Positions 23,774 through 34,900 of a stretch of 64,000 nucleotides of DNA are shown here, piece by piece; the stretch's first letter is position 1; each line of letters starts with the position of its first letter. The DNA is from Bin87 sp963668585. GTDB taxonomy: Bacteria > Chloroflexota > Dehalococcoidia > Lucifugimonadales > UBA3495. Made by a program: the position numbers and the translations under genes. The notes under the pieces were generated by a model, which was not told the origin of the DNA, made no database searches, and saw only the letters and a list, made by a program, of their open reading frames with translations. The stretch covers positions 310,001 to 374,000 of the forward strand of contig OY764869.1 of assembly GCA_963668585.1 (NCBI GenBank), written 5' to 3'.

Positions 23774-24667
23774 ATGACCACCGTCGGCAATGGCAAGTAC
23801 ACCTACGAACAGGTCGAGAACTGGGAGAAGCTTCCCGAGGGATGGGTCCTGGGACAGACGGCCATCGTCACCGACTCCGAGAACCGGGTGTATCTCTTCA
23901 ACCGCGGCGAACACCCGCTGATCGTCCTTGACCGGGACGGCAACTATCTCGCCTCCTGGGGGGAGGGAGTCCTCACCGACGCCCATGGCATGTTCATCGA
24001 CGACGATGAGAACCTCTACATGCCGGTCAAGAACAGCCACGTGGTCCTCAAGTACGACCCCAAGGGCAACCTGCTGATGACCATGGGCGAGTGGGACAAA
24101 CCATCAGACACCGGCTGGTCGGGGAACTACAGCGACCCGGCGGTCAGGGCCGCCGGGCCATTCAACCGCCCCAGCGACATCGCCATTTCCCCTGACGGCC
24201 TCCTGTACATCTCCGACGGTTACGGCAACGCCCGGGTGCACCGGTTCACCCCCGACGGAAAACTGGTGGACTCCTGGGGAGAGCCGGGCAAGACCGGTCC
24301 CGGAGAGTTCCACGTCCCCCACGGGGTCTGGGTACATACGGATGGGCGGGTGTTCGTCGCCGACCGCGAGAACAACCGCATGCAGATCTTCGACTCCGAG
24401 GGCAACTACCTGGAACAGTGGACGGACCTGGCCCGACCCTGCGACATCTACATCGATGACGATGAGGCGGTGTTCGTGCCGGAACTGGACGGATTCATGT
24501 CCATCCTTGACATCAACGGCAACGTCCTGGCCCGCTGGGGCAGCCCTTCGGATGCCGGGTGGGGCAACGGCGCCCACGCCGTCTGGGTCGATTCCCACGG
24601 CGACATCTACGTGAACCAGAACCTCGAGGGCGAGCGGCTGATCAAGTACCGCCACGTCGGAGCCTAG
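23774..24667 (+). CDS. NHL-repeat six-bladed propeller (PAL-like)
   Basis: A 297-residue NHL-repeat protein resembling peptidyl-alpha-hydroxyglycine amidating lyase-like propellers. Repeats include FNRGEHPLIVLDRDGNYLASWG, NSHVVLKYDPKGNLLMTMGEW, GNARVHRFTPDGKLVDSWGEPG and NNRMQIFDSEGNYLEQW, each with the strand-turn D-x-x-G-N pattern. A proline-serine-aspartate segment (FNRPSDIAISPDGLLYISDGYG) and a histidine-rich VPHGVWVHTDGRVFVADREN match the family core. It has no signal peptide, unlike true secreted PAL. GGAGGCGACGAT precedes the ATG. The luciferase-like monooxygenase starts 27 bases later and is probably co-transcribed. Activity unknown. Confidence 0.8.
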   Translation: MTTVGNGKYTYEQVENWEKLPEGWVLGQTAIVTDSENRVYLFNRGEHPLIVLDRDGNYLASWGEGVLTDAHGMFIDDDENLYMPVKNSHVVLKYDPKGNLLMTMGEWDKPSDTGWSGNYSDPAVRAAGPFNRPSDIAISPDGLLYISDGYGNARVHRFTPDGKLVDSWGEPGKTGPGEFHVPHGVWVHTDGRVFVADRENNRMQIFDSEGNYLEQWTDLARPCDIYIDDDEAVFVPELDGFMSILDINGNVLARWGSPSDAGWGNGAHAVWVDSHGDIYVNQNLEGERLIKYRHVGA

Positions 24668-24694
24668 CACCCGGTCGGCCGGAAGGATGAGGAT

Positions 24695-25705
24695 ATGCGC
24701 GTTGGTTATCAGGTTGGGCATGTGGTGCAGCGGGACAGCATCGACCATCAGCAGCAATGGCAGAACCACCTGGAGCAATTCAGGGCATCCCGCGACGCCG
24801 GGTTCGACATCTATTGCTGGGGGCACCACTACCTGATCGACCCCTTCCAGCATTTCCAACCCTGGCCGGTGCTGTCCCGGCTGGCCGCCGAGCCGGGAAA
24901 CATGACCCTGGCGACCTCGGTACTGTTGCTGCCGCTGCTGAATCCCGTGGACGTCGCCGAGCAGGCGGCGACCCTGGACCACATCGCGGAAGGGCGCTTC
25001 ATCCTCGGCATCGGGCTGGGCTACCGTCCGGAGGAATTTGAAGCCTTCGGAACGAAGATGTCCGAGCGCGGCGCCCGATGCACCGAGGCTCTCGGATTGA
25101 TGCGCCGGCTGTGGAGCGACGAAGAGGTGACCCACCACGGCCGCTTCTACAACGTGACCGGGGCGCGGCCCACCGCCCGGCCCTACCAGAAGCCTCACCC
25201 CAAGATCTGGCAGGCCGCGATGAGCGATCCGGCGGTGCGCCGGGTCGCCCGGAGCGGCGACATTTTTTACGTCGGGCCCGCCCAGTCCAACGCCACCATC
25301 CGCCACCAGATTTCCCTGTACCATCAGACCCTTGAGGAGAACGGGCACGACGTGCCCGAGGATATGGTGATCGTCCGCGAGTTCTACTGCGCCCCGACCC
25401 GCGCGGCGCTGGATAGGGCAAGGGTCAACCTGGCGAGGAAATACGAGGTCTATGCTCAACACGGACTGCACGGCACCGACGCCGAGTTGACCCGCAAGGT
25501 GACCGGCGACCTGGAGACGCTGATGGACGACACCTTCCTGGTGGGCAGCCCCGAGGAATGCGTCGAGCAGATCGCCGCCTACCACGAAATGGGGTTCACC
25601 GACGTGGCCCTGCGGTTGTTCTACCCGGAGATGTCCCAGGCCGAGGTGCTGGAGCATATCGACCTGGTGGGCCGGGAGGTCATACCGGCGTTGCACGCCC
25701 TGTAG
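24695..25705 (+). CDS. LLM class flavin-dependent oxidoreductase
   Basis: A 336-residue luciferase-like monooxygenase, distinct from the one at 17.0 kb. Signatures are GFDIYCWGHHYLIDPFQHFQPWPVLSRLAAEPGNMTLATSVLLLPLLNPVDVAEQAATLDHIAEGRFILGIGLGYR (about residues 30-110), where the G-R-F-x-L-G-I-G-x-G-Y turn is diagnostic, and the later GSPEECVEQIAAYHEMGFTD, the standard C-terminal helix-strand of the family. It uses reduced FMN or F420; the substrate is unknown. GGAAGGATGAGG precedes the ATG. It forms a two-gene unit with the NHL-repeat protein upstream. Confidence 0.9.
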   Translation: MRVGYQVGHVVQRDSIDHQQQWQNHLEQFRASRDAGFDIYCWGHHYLIDPFQHFQPWPVLSRLAAEPGNMTLATSVLLLPLLNPVDVAEQAATLDHIAEGRFILGIGLGYRPEEFEAFGTKMSERGARCTEALGLMRRLWSDEEVTHHGRFYNVTGARPTARPYQKPHPKIWQAAMSDPAVRRVARSGDIFYVGPAQSNATIRHQISLYHQTLEENGHDVPEDMVIVREFYCAPTRAALDRARVNLARKYEVYAQHGLHGTDAELTRKVTGDLETLMDDTFLVGSPEECVEQIAAYHEMGFTDVALRLFYPEMSQAEVLEHIDLVGREVIPALHAL

Positions 25706-25903
25706 TTCCATCCGGGCGCCCGGCGGGACGGCGATGACCTCGACGGGAAGGTCGTGAATATCGCCGTGACCTGACCCGCGTTTTGTGCAGGACCAATGTG
25801 ATGCTCCCGGAGCACATTTGGTAACGCGGCAACCAGTCGCCCCGGCGGACGGGCTATGCACCGGGTCCTTCGGGGCGTTCAGGTTCCGCGTGGTTGTGGT
25901 GAG

Positions 25904-28900
25904 TTACGGAGTGTTCACCCGGTGGTTGTGCTGGTCCTCGACCCAGGGGTGTTTGACGAAGGCTTCGTCGGTCTCGCCGGCGGCGGTGATAACCGAGCCA
26001 TTCAGTTGCAGGCCGTTGGAGCGCATGTACACTCCGTCGTCGTCGCGGTCCTCGGCCACGACGGTGTAGTGGAAGTGGAGCGTGTCGCGCGTGGAGTCCT
26101 CGGCCGAGTATTGGGCCAGACGCAGGGTGTCGCCGATGATGAGGCGGAAGAAGGGAGACCCGCCTGCGGTGTTCAGGTCGACGTAGTCGTTGAACCTCAC
26201 GGTCGCGGTGATCACATCGCCGGTGCGGTAGGTTCTGTCATCGCCGGCGTCGCTGGCAAGGGCCAGCTTGTCGATGTAGCGATAATGTCTGGGCAGGATT
26301 TTGTGGTCAGGGAAGTCGCCGTCGAGGCGGCCAGGCCGCTCGTGTTCCAGGATTGCGTCCCTGCCCGTTGAGGCGTGGCGGATCGTGCTGCGGCCCGCGT
26401 GGAGCTGGTTGGCGGGCATGTAGATACCACTATGGTCCCTGGTTCTCTGTGGAATGGTCCATGAGAAGTGCAGCGTCTGGCTGCCCGAGCCGCTCGAGTA
26501 GCGGAGGTAGGGCGCGTTGTCGGCGCCGGGGGATTCGTCGACGCGCAGGCGCATGTATGGCCGGCCGTTCGTTGTGTCAACCACAACGTCGGAGTCGAAG
26601 GTGACGCTGAACGATATGGTCTCGCCGATGCGGTAAGTGTCGCCGCTCCGGGGACTGGACGTGATCCTGACGCCCCGGTCGATGATGCGCGGCGCGGCGT
26701 TGACCCGGTGGTCGGGCTGGTCGTCCAGTTCCAGATGGAACAGGTTGGCGTGGAATGTTTGGCCGCTCAGGTCGACCCTGACGCTCTGGCCCGAGATTGA
26801 GTTTCGCGGAATGGAGACGCCGTCCGGGTCCCGGTCCTGTTCGACCACGGTGTACGAGAAGGTGAGGACGTGGCCGGATGAGTCGGTGCTTGAATAATGG
26901 GCTTCGCGCTGGCTTTCGCCGATGGTGAGTGGCAACCAGAGCTCGCCGCTGGGGGTTTCGAAGGTCACGGTGACCGGCTGGTCGAACGTCACGGTCGCGG
27001 TGATGACGTCGCCGGCGGCGTAGGTGCGGTCGTCGCCCGGGTCGCTGCTGATGGCGAGCCCGGTGATCACCGGCCGGGTGGCGGCGATTGTAGATCCGTC
27101 CACCTCGTGTCCGGCGAATATGCCGGGCGCCGGGTGTGTGAGGTCGGCGTCCGTGCCGATCTGGGAGTGGGTGATCGACGCGCCATCCAGGTTGACGGCG
27201 TTGGCTGCCATGGATACGCCATCGTCGTCGCTGTCGGCCTGGACCACGGTGTACGAGAACACCAGGCTGCGGTCAGATGAACTACTGGCGTCATAGGCGG
27301 CGGTGCGAAGGTTGTCGCCGATGGTGAATTCCAGGTACGGAGCGCCGTCAATGACATCGACCGTCACGTCGGAATCGAAACCCACGATGAACGTGATGAT
27401 TTCGTTCCGGCCATAGGTATCGTCGGAGGATGGCGTGGATGCGATCTGCACTCCGCCCGTGACGATCAGCGGGATCTTGTTGACCACGTGGTCAGGATTG
27501 TCGGGGAGGGCCGCGTGGTCCAGGGACGCATCGACGGTGTCGTCGCTGTTCCTGATGGTTGCGCCGTTCAGCGAAATTGCGTTGGCGGCAATGGATACTC
27601 CGTCCTGGTCGCTGTCTTCTGCGACGACGGTGTAATTGAAGTGCATGTCGATGGTTCCGCTAACGGAGCCGACGTATGCGGCGTTTCGCACCGCGTCGCC
27701 GATGGTCAGCGCGATGTGCGGCGTCCCGTTGGTTTCGTCGATGTCCACCTCCTCATCGAAAGTCACGATGACGTTGATCGTGCTGCCGGTGATGTAGGTC
27801 TGGAGCCGGCTGGGATCGCTGCCGAACGCGACGCTGCTGATCCTGGGCCGCGGGATGTTGATTGTGCTGCCATCGACCTTGTGTCCAGCGAGGGTCCCGC
27901 TGTCTCCGGCCGGGTCGTGCCTGAGGTTGGCGTTCCGTCCGGTGGTGATGTGGGTGATGGTTCCGCCGTCCAGGGACAGTTGGTTGAGGCTGATGAATAT
28001 GCCGTTGCTGTCCCGGTCGCCTGACTGGACGGTGTAGTCGAATTCCAGTGTCCTGGTGCCGGAGCCGCGGGCGTAGCGGAAGCGGGCTCTGTCGTCGTCG
28101 TCGTTGTGGTACGCCGCGAACAGCACATCGACCCTGGGCGTGCCGTTGGTGGTGTCCACAACGACCACCGAGTTGAAGGTGACGCTGATGGTGATGGTCT
28201 CGTTCAGGCCATAGGTCTCGTCGCCCAGGGGAGACGACGTGACGTCGACGCCGTCGTTGACGATGGCCGGCGCCCGGTTGACCCGGTGGCCCGTCTGGTT
28301 GGGCAGCGCCGGATGGGTCAGGGATACGTCGTTTGTGGTCCCGGCGTACCTGATGGTGCCGCCATCCAGCGTCAGGGAGTTGGCCGCTATGGACGGGCCG
28401 TTGTTGTCCCGGTCCTCCGCGACGATGGTGTATGAGAAGGTGAGGATCAGGCCGGAAGAATCCGTGCTGGTGTACGCGGCGTTGCGAGTCCTGGAGCCGA
28501 TGGTGAGCGGCAGATAGGGCGTGCCGCCGGTGGTGTCCACCGTTACCAGCTCGGCGAAGGTGACCGCCACGGTGATGGTGTCGCCGGTGGCGTAGGTGGC
28601 ATGGATGCCGGGGTCGCTGCTGATGCTCAGGTCGGTGATGTCCTGCCGACCCACCTGGTGCTGCGGGAACACACCGTTGGTCCCGGGCAGCGGGTGGCTG
28701 AGATCTGCGTCCCTGCCCGTGGTGAAGTGTTTGATGGCGCCGTTGTTCAGCGCCAGGGCGTTGGCCGCGACGGATACGCCGTCGGTGTCCTGGTCTCGTG
28801 ATGCGATGGTGTAGGAGAAGGTCAGGATGCGGTTGGTGGCGTCGATGGTAGTGTAGGTGGCAGTCTTCGCGGCGGTTCCTATCGTCAGCGCCAGGGTTGG

Positions 28901-31900
28901 TGTTCCGTCCGTGGTGTCGACGGTAACGTCGGAGTCGAAGGTGACGCCGAATGTGATGGCCTCTCCGGGCGCGTAGGGGTTGCCGCTGGCCGGGCTGGAC
29001 GTGATGTCCACGCCGTCAGTGATTATCAGCGGTATCTTGTTGACCAGGTGGCCGGTCTGGGTTGCCAGCGCCGCATGGGTCAGGGATGCGTCAACGGTGT
29101 CGGCCTTGTTCCTGATGGTGCCGGCGTTCAGCGCCAGCGAGTTGGCGGCGATGGATATGCCGTCCTGATCGCTGTCGTCGGAGATCACGGTGTAGGAGAA
29201 GGTCAGGACCGTCTCGCTGGAGTCGATCGACGTGAAGCCGGCGCTGCGGGCGTTGTCTCCGATGGTCAGCGCGAGGCTGGGGGTGCCGTCGGTGGTGTCC
29301 ACAGCGATTGCTTCGCTGTAGGTCACGGCGGCGGTGATCGCGTCGTAGGTGGCGTAGGTGTTGTCGGTTCCGGCGTTGCTGGTAAGCGTGACGCTGGTGA
29401 TCGTGGGCGGGTCAGGAATGGCGTCGATCTTGTGGCCGGTGAACACCCCGCTGGTCCCGGGCAGCGGATGGCTGAGATCGGCGTCCTTGCCCGTGCTGGA
29501 GTGTTTGATGGTTCCGCTGTTGAGGGACAGGGCGTTGGCGGCGACGGATACGCCGTCCGTGTCGAGATCGCCGGCAACCACGGTGTAGGAGAAGCCGAGG
29601 GTTTTGCTGTCGGAACTGATCGAGTTGTAGGCGGCGCTCCTGGCGGTGGCGCCGATGGTGAAAGCCAGCGTTGGCGTTCCGCCGGTGGTGTTCACAGCGA
29701 CGGCGGCATCTAAGGTGGCGGTGAAAGTGATCGTTTCTCCGACCAGATAGGTATCGCCGGATGCGGGGTTGGATGTGATCTGCACGCCGCCGGTGACGAT
29801 CAGCGGTATCTTGTTGACCAGGTGGTCGCTCTGCATGGATAGGGCCGAGTGGCTCAGAGATGCGTCGGCGGTGTCGGCCTTGTTCCTGATGGTGCCGTTG
29901 TTCAGCGCCAGGGAGTCGGCGGCGATGGATATGCCGTCCTGGTCGCCGTCGTCGGAAACCACGGTGTACGAGAAGGTCAGGGTTGTTTCGGCGGAATCGA
30001 TGGTGGTGTAGCCCGCACTGCGGCTGTTATTTCCAACTGTGAGCGTCAGACTGGGCGTGCCGCCTGTGGTGTCCACCGCGACGGCTTCGTCGTAGGTCAC
30101 GGCGACGGTGATCGTGTCGCCCGTGGCGTATGTGTTGTCGGGTCCGGCGTCGCTGGTCAGCGTGACGCCGGTGATTGCGGGGGCATCGGGGATTCCGTCG
30201 GCGCGGTGGTTGGGGAAGTCGCCGCTCATGCCGGGTATCGCGTGGCTGAGGTCGGCATCCTTACCGGTGGTGGTGTGCTTGATGGTGCCGCCGCCCAGCG
30301 CCAGGGCGTTGGCGGGAACGGACAGCCCGTCCTCGTCCAGATCGTCGGACGCAACGGTGTAGGAGAAGGTCAGGATCCGGTTGGTGGCGTCGATCGCGGT
30401 GTAGGCAGCCTGCCGGTCGGCGTTGCCGAGGACGACTGCCAGGTACGGAGTTCCGTCAGTGGCGTCGACGACGACGTCGGAGTCAAAGGTCACGGTGAAC
30501 GTGATCGTTTCACCGAGTTCATAGGTGTCGCCGCTGGCGGGGCTGGACGTGATCTGCACGCCGCCGGCGACTATCAGCGGTATTTTGTTGACCACGTGGC
30601 CGGTCTGGGTATCCAAGGCGGCGTGGGTAGGTGATGCGTCAACAGTGTCGGCCCTTTTCCTGATCGTGCCGTTGTTGAGCGCCAGGGAGTCGGCGGCGAT
30701 GGCTATGCCGTCCTGATCGCTGTCGTCGGAGACCACGGTGTAGGAAAAGGTGATCTTCCGGCCGAGGGCGCCGGTTTCCGTGTAGCCAGCATCCCGGGCG
30801 TTGTCGCCGATGGTGAGCGCGAGGCTGGGTGTGCCGTCGGTGGTATCCACCGTGACGGGCACGTTGTAGGTGGCGGCTAAAGTGATCACGTCGCCCGTGG
30901 CGTAGGTGCCATCTGCGCCGGGATCGCTGGTGAAGGCCAGGGCGGTGATCTCCGGGCTGGACACGACTATCTTGACGCGGTAGGTGTAGGTCGCGGCGGT
31001 TGCCGTCGTGACCGTGACCACAACTTCCTCGGGCTCCTGGGTGAGGTCCACCTGGTGGCCGGTCGCTTCGGTGTCGGAATCGGCCGGCTGGATGGTCACG
31101 GTGTGGTCGGACGGCGCGGTGGCGGTGACAGTGGTGCTGGTGGCGTCCGCCGGGAACGTGGCCGTGTAGCGGAGTACCGTTGTGCCGAAGTTAGGCGCAA
31201 GGGTACCGCCGCTGAGCGAAAGGTCGGACAGATTGGTGAAATCGGCCAGCAGCCTGCCGTCCAACTTGTGGTTGCCGAAAGTTATCTCGGAGACAGGGTC
31301 GGGATGGGTGAGCAGGGCGTCTATGCCGGTGGCTGCGTCCCGGATGGTCCCCCCGTTGAGTTGCAGAGCGTTGGCGCGGATGCGGATGCCGTTGTTGTCC
31401 CTGCTGCCTTGAGAGACTCGCCATTCGAACTGCAGGGTCGAAGATCCGGAGCCGCGCTGGTATTCGGTCTTGCGGGTGGCCGCGCGTAATCCGGCGTTGC
31501 CCACTTTGAATGTCATGGTGGGTGTGCCGTCTGCGGTGTTCACCACAACCGGGGACGTGAAGGCAACGCTGATGATTATGATCTCGTTGCGCCCGTAGGT
31601 GTCGGCGGCGGCTAGCGGCGTGGAGGTTATGGTCACCCCGCCGTCGGCGATGGCGGGGGCGACCGCAACCGCGTTGACCTTGTGCCCGGGGAACAGGCCG
31701 TTGGTACCCGGTAGCGGGTGGTCGAGGTCGGCGTCCTTGCCGGTGGTCGTGTGCGTGATTGTGCCGCTGTTCGGGGCGATGGCGTTGGCGGGCACCGAAA
31801 GGCCGTCCTCGTCCAGGTCGCCGGAGGCTACCGTGTAGGAGAAGGTCAGGATGCGGTTGGTGACGTTGATGGCGGTGTAAGCCGCGCTCTTCGGGGTGGT

Positions 31901-34900
31901 TCCCACCGTCAAGGCCAGGCTCGGGGTGCCGTCCGTGGTGTCCACGATCACGTCGGAGTCGAAGGTCACGGTGAACGTGATCGTTTCGCCGGACTGGTAG
32001 GTGTCGCCGCTGGCCGGATTGGACGTGATCTGCACGCCGTTAGTGATGATCAGCGGTATCTTGTTGACCAGGTGACCGGTCTGGGTTAGCAGCGCCGCGT
32101 GGTCCAGGGACGCGTCGGCGTCGTCATCGTCGGCAGTGATCGCGCCGTTGTTCAGCGTCAATGAGTTAGCCGCGATGGATATGCCGTCCTGGTCGCTGTC
32201 CTCGGATACCACCGTGTACGAGAAGGCGATCGTGGTCTTGGCCTCGTTGTGCCCCGCATAGGAGGCGGAGCGGGCGTTGTCGCCAATGGTGACAGCCAGG
32301 CTCGGCGTGCCGTCGGTGGTGTCAACATCTACGGCCTGGTCGTAGGTCACGGCCACGGTGATAGCATCGCCGGTGGCGTAGGCGCCATCGGACCCGGGAT
32401 CGCTGATGATGGCCAGGTCGGTGATGGTGGCCAGGTCGGTGATGATGGCGCTGGTCAGCGCGATGTTGACGCGGTACACCCGGTCTGCGGAGTCTGCCTT
32501 GGAGACGGTGACGGTGATTTCGTCGGGCGCCTCGGTCAGGTCCACCTGGTGTCCGTCGGTCTCGGTGTCGGAGTCTGCCGGCGCGATGGTTATGGTGGTG
32601 CCGGACTCTGCGGTGGCGGTCACCGTGGTGCTGGCGGCGTCTGCGGGGAACGTGGCGGTGTAGCTGATGGTTGCCGGTTCGAATGTTGGCGAAAGGGTGG
32701 CGCGGCTGAATGACAGGGCGGAAAGACTGGCGAGAGCGGGAAGGAGTCTGCCGTCCACCTTGTGGTCGGCGAAGATGCCGTTACCGCCGGGCAGAGGGTG
32801 TGTCAGCAGGGCGTCGGTAAGATTGGTCGTGTTCCGGATGGTGCCGCCGTTCAGTTCGAGGGAATCGGCCAGGATTCGGATGCCGTTGTTGTCCCTGTCG
32901 TTGGCGAGAACCTTCCATTCGAATTGGAGGGTGGAAGATCCGGAACCGCGCTGGTATTTGGCTTCACGGTCTCGCGATCGGGCATCGGCGTTGCCGATCC
33001 TGACGGACAGGCTCGGCGTTCCGTCTGTTGTGTCCACCACGACCGGCGCGGTGAAGGCCATACTGACGACGATGGTCTCGCCAAGGCCGTAGGTGTCGGT
33101 TTCGGCGATCGGCGTGGAGGATATGGTAATCCCGTCCGCGGCGATGGCGGGTGTGACCGGCGATCCGTCCGCCCGGTGGTTGGGGAAACTACCGCTTGTG
33201 CCGGGAGGCTCGTGGCTGAGGTCGGCGTCCTTGCCGGTGGTCGTGTGCGTGATTGTGCCGTTGTTCAGCGCGATGGCGTTGGCGGGAACGGACAGGCCGT
33301 CCTCGTCCAGGTCGTCGGTCGCAACGGTGTAGGCGAAGGTCAGGATCCGTTTCGTGGCGTCGATTCCGGTATAGGCGGCCTGCCGGTTGGCATTGCCCAG
33401 GGTGACCGCCAAAGACGGGGTTCCATCGGTGGTGTCAACCGCGACGTCGGAATCAAGGGTCACGGTGAACGTGATAGTTTCGCCGGCCTGGTAGGTGTCG
33501 CCGCTGGCGGGAGTGGAGGTGATCTGCACGCCGTCGGTGACGATCAGCGGTATCTTGTTGACCAGGTGGCCGGCCTGGGTGGGCAGGGCCACGTGGATAA
33601 GCAAGGCGTCGGCGCTGTCTTCATCGGCGGTGATTGAACCGCTGTTGAGCGTCAGCGAGTTTGCGGCGATAGACACGCCGTCCTGGTCGCTGTCCTCGGA
33701 GACCACCGTGTAGGAGAAGGTGAGCACGGTCTTGGCCGAGTTGATTCCCGCATAGGAGGCGGCGCGGGCGTCGTCGCCGATGGTGACAGCCAGGCTCGGC
33801 GTGCCGTCGGTGGTGTCGATCTCTACGCCCTGGTTGTAGGTCACGGCCACGGTGACCGTGTCTCCCGTGGCGTAGGTGCCATCGGAGCCGGGATCGCTGC
33901 TGATGGCAAGGGCGGTGATTACCGGCGCGGTCGTGGTCGCGTCAACCTTGTGGCCGGAAAACAGGCCGCTCGTGCCCGGCGCCGGGTGTTCGAGGTCTGC
34001 ATCGTTGGCGTTGACGTTGCCAGTGATCGCGCCGCCGTCGAGGATCAGGGCGTTGGCGGACATGGAAATGCCGTCGTCGTCCTCGTCTCCGATGGCGACG
34101 GTGTAGGCGAAGGTGAGCGTCCGGTTGTCGGCGCTGATTGAGGTGTAGTCGGCCCGCCTGGCGTCGTTACCCACCGTGAACTTCAGGTAGGGAGTTCCCT
34201 CGTTGTTGTTGACCGTGACCGGGGTGTCGAATTCGACAGTGAAAGTGATGGTTTCCGCCGGGCCGTAGGTGTCGCCCTCTGCGGGACTGGACGTGATTTG
34301 CACGCCGTTTTCGACGATCATCGGGTCCGGGTTGACTCGGTGCTGGGGCTGGTCGGGGATCCCGGAATGTTTGAGGGCGGCGTTGGTGTTGGAGTACAGG
34401 TATCTGATGATGCCGCCGTTGGCGTTCATCGGATTTTCGGGAATCGATATGCCGTCGTTGTCGCGCCGAGAATGGTCAACCGTGTGCGAGAAGATGATGG
34501 TCCGGCGGTCGTCGGTGGTTTCGGAGTAGTCGACCGGCTGCTCATCCGAGCCGAACCGCACCCGGATGATGGGCGTGCCGTTGGTGGTGTCCACCAGTAC
34601 TGGGTGATCGAATGTCACGGCGATTTTGATTTCGTCGCCGACGACGTACGTGTCGTTGTCGGGGGTTTCGCTGACGATTGCGATGGTTTCCACGCGGGGA
34701 GTGGTGAGCACGATGACGGCGATGGTATAGGTCATGGTGGCGGCCCCTTCCTTGGTCGCCGTAAGGATGATTTCGTTCGTCCCGTCATGCAGTTCCACCT
34801 GGTGGCCGTCGACTGTGGCGTCGGCGTCTGCGGGAGAAATGGTGTAGGAAACATCGGTTTTCGGCGTGGCCGACACCGTGGTGACGGTGGCTCCGTGGTC

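Noticed and set aside
24104..25861. 585-codon minus-strand frame over the NHL and luciferase-like genes
   Set aside because: Both plus-strand genes have clear family motifs and ribosome binding sites; the antisense frame has low-complexity composition.
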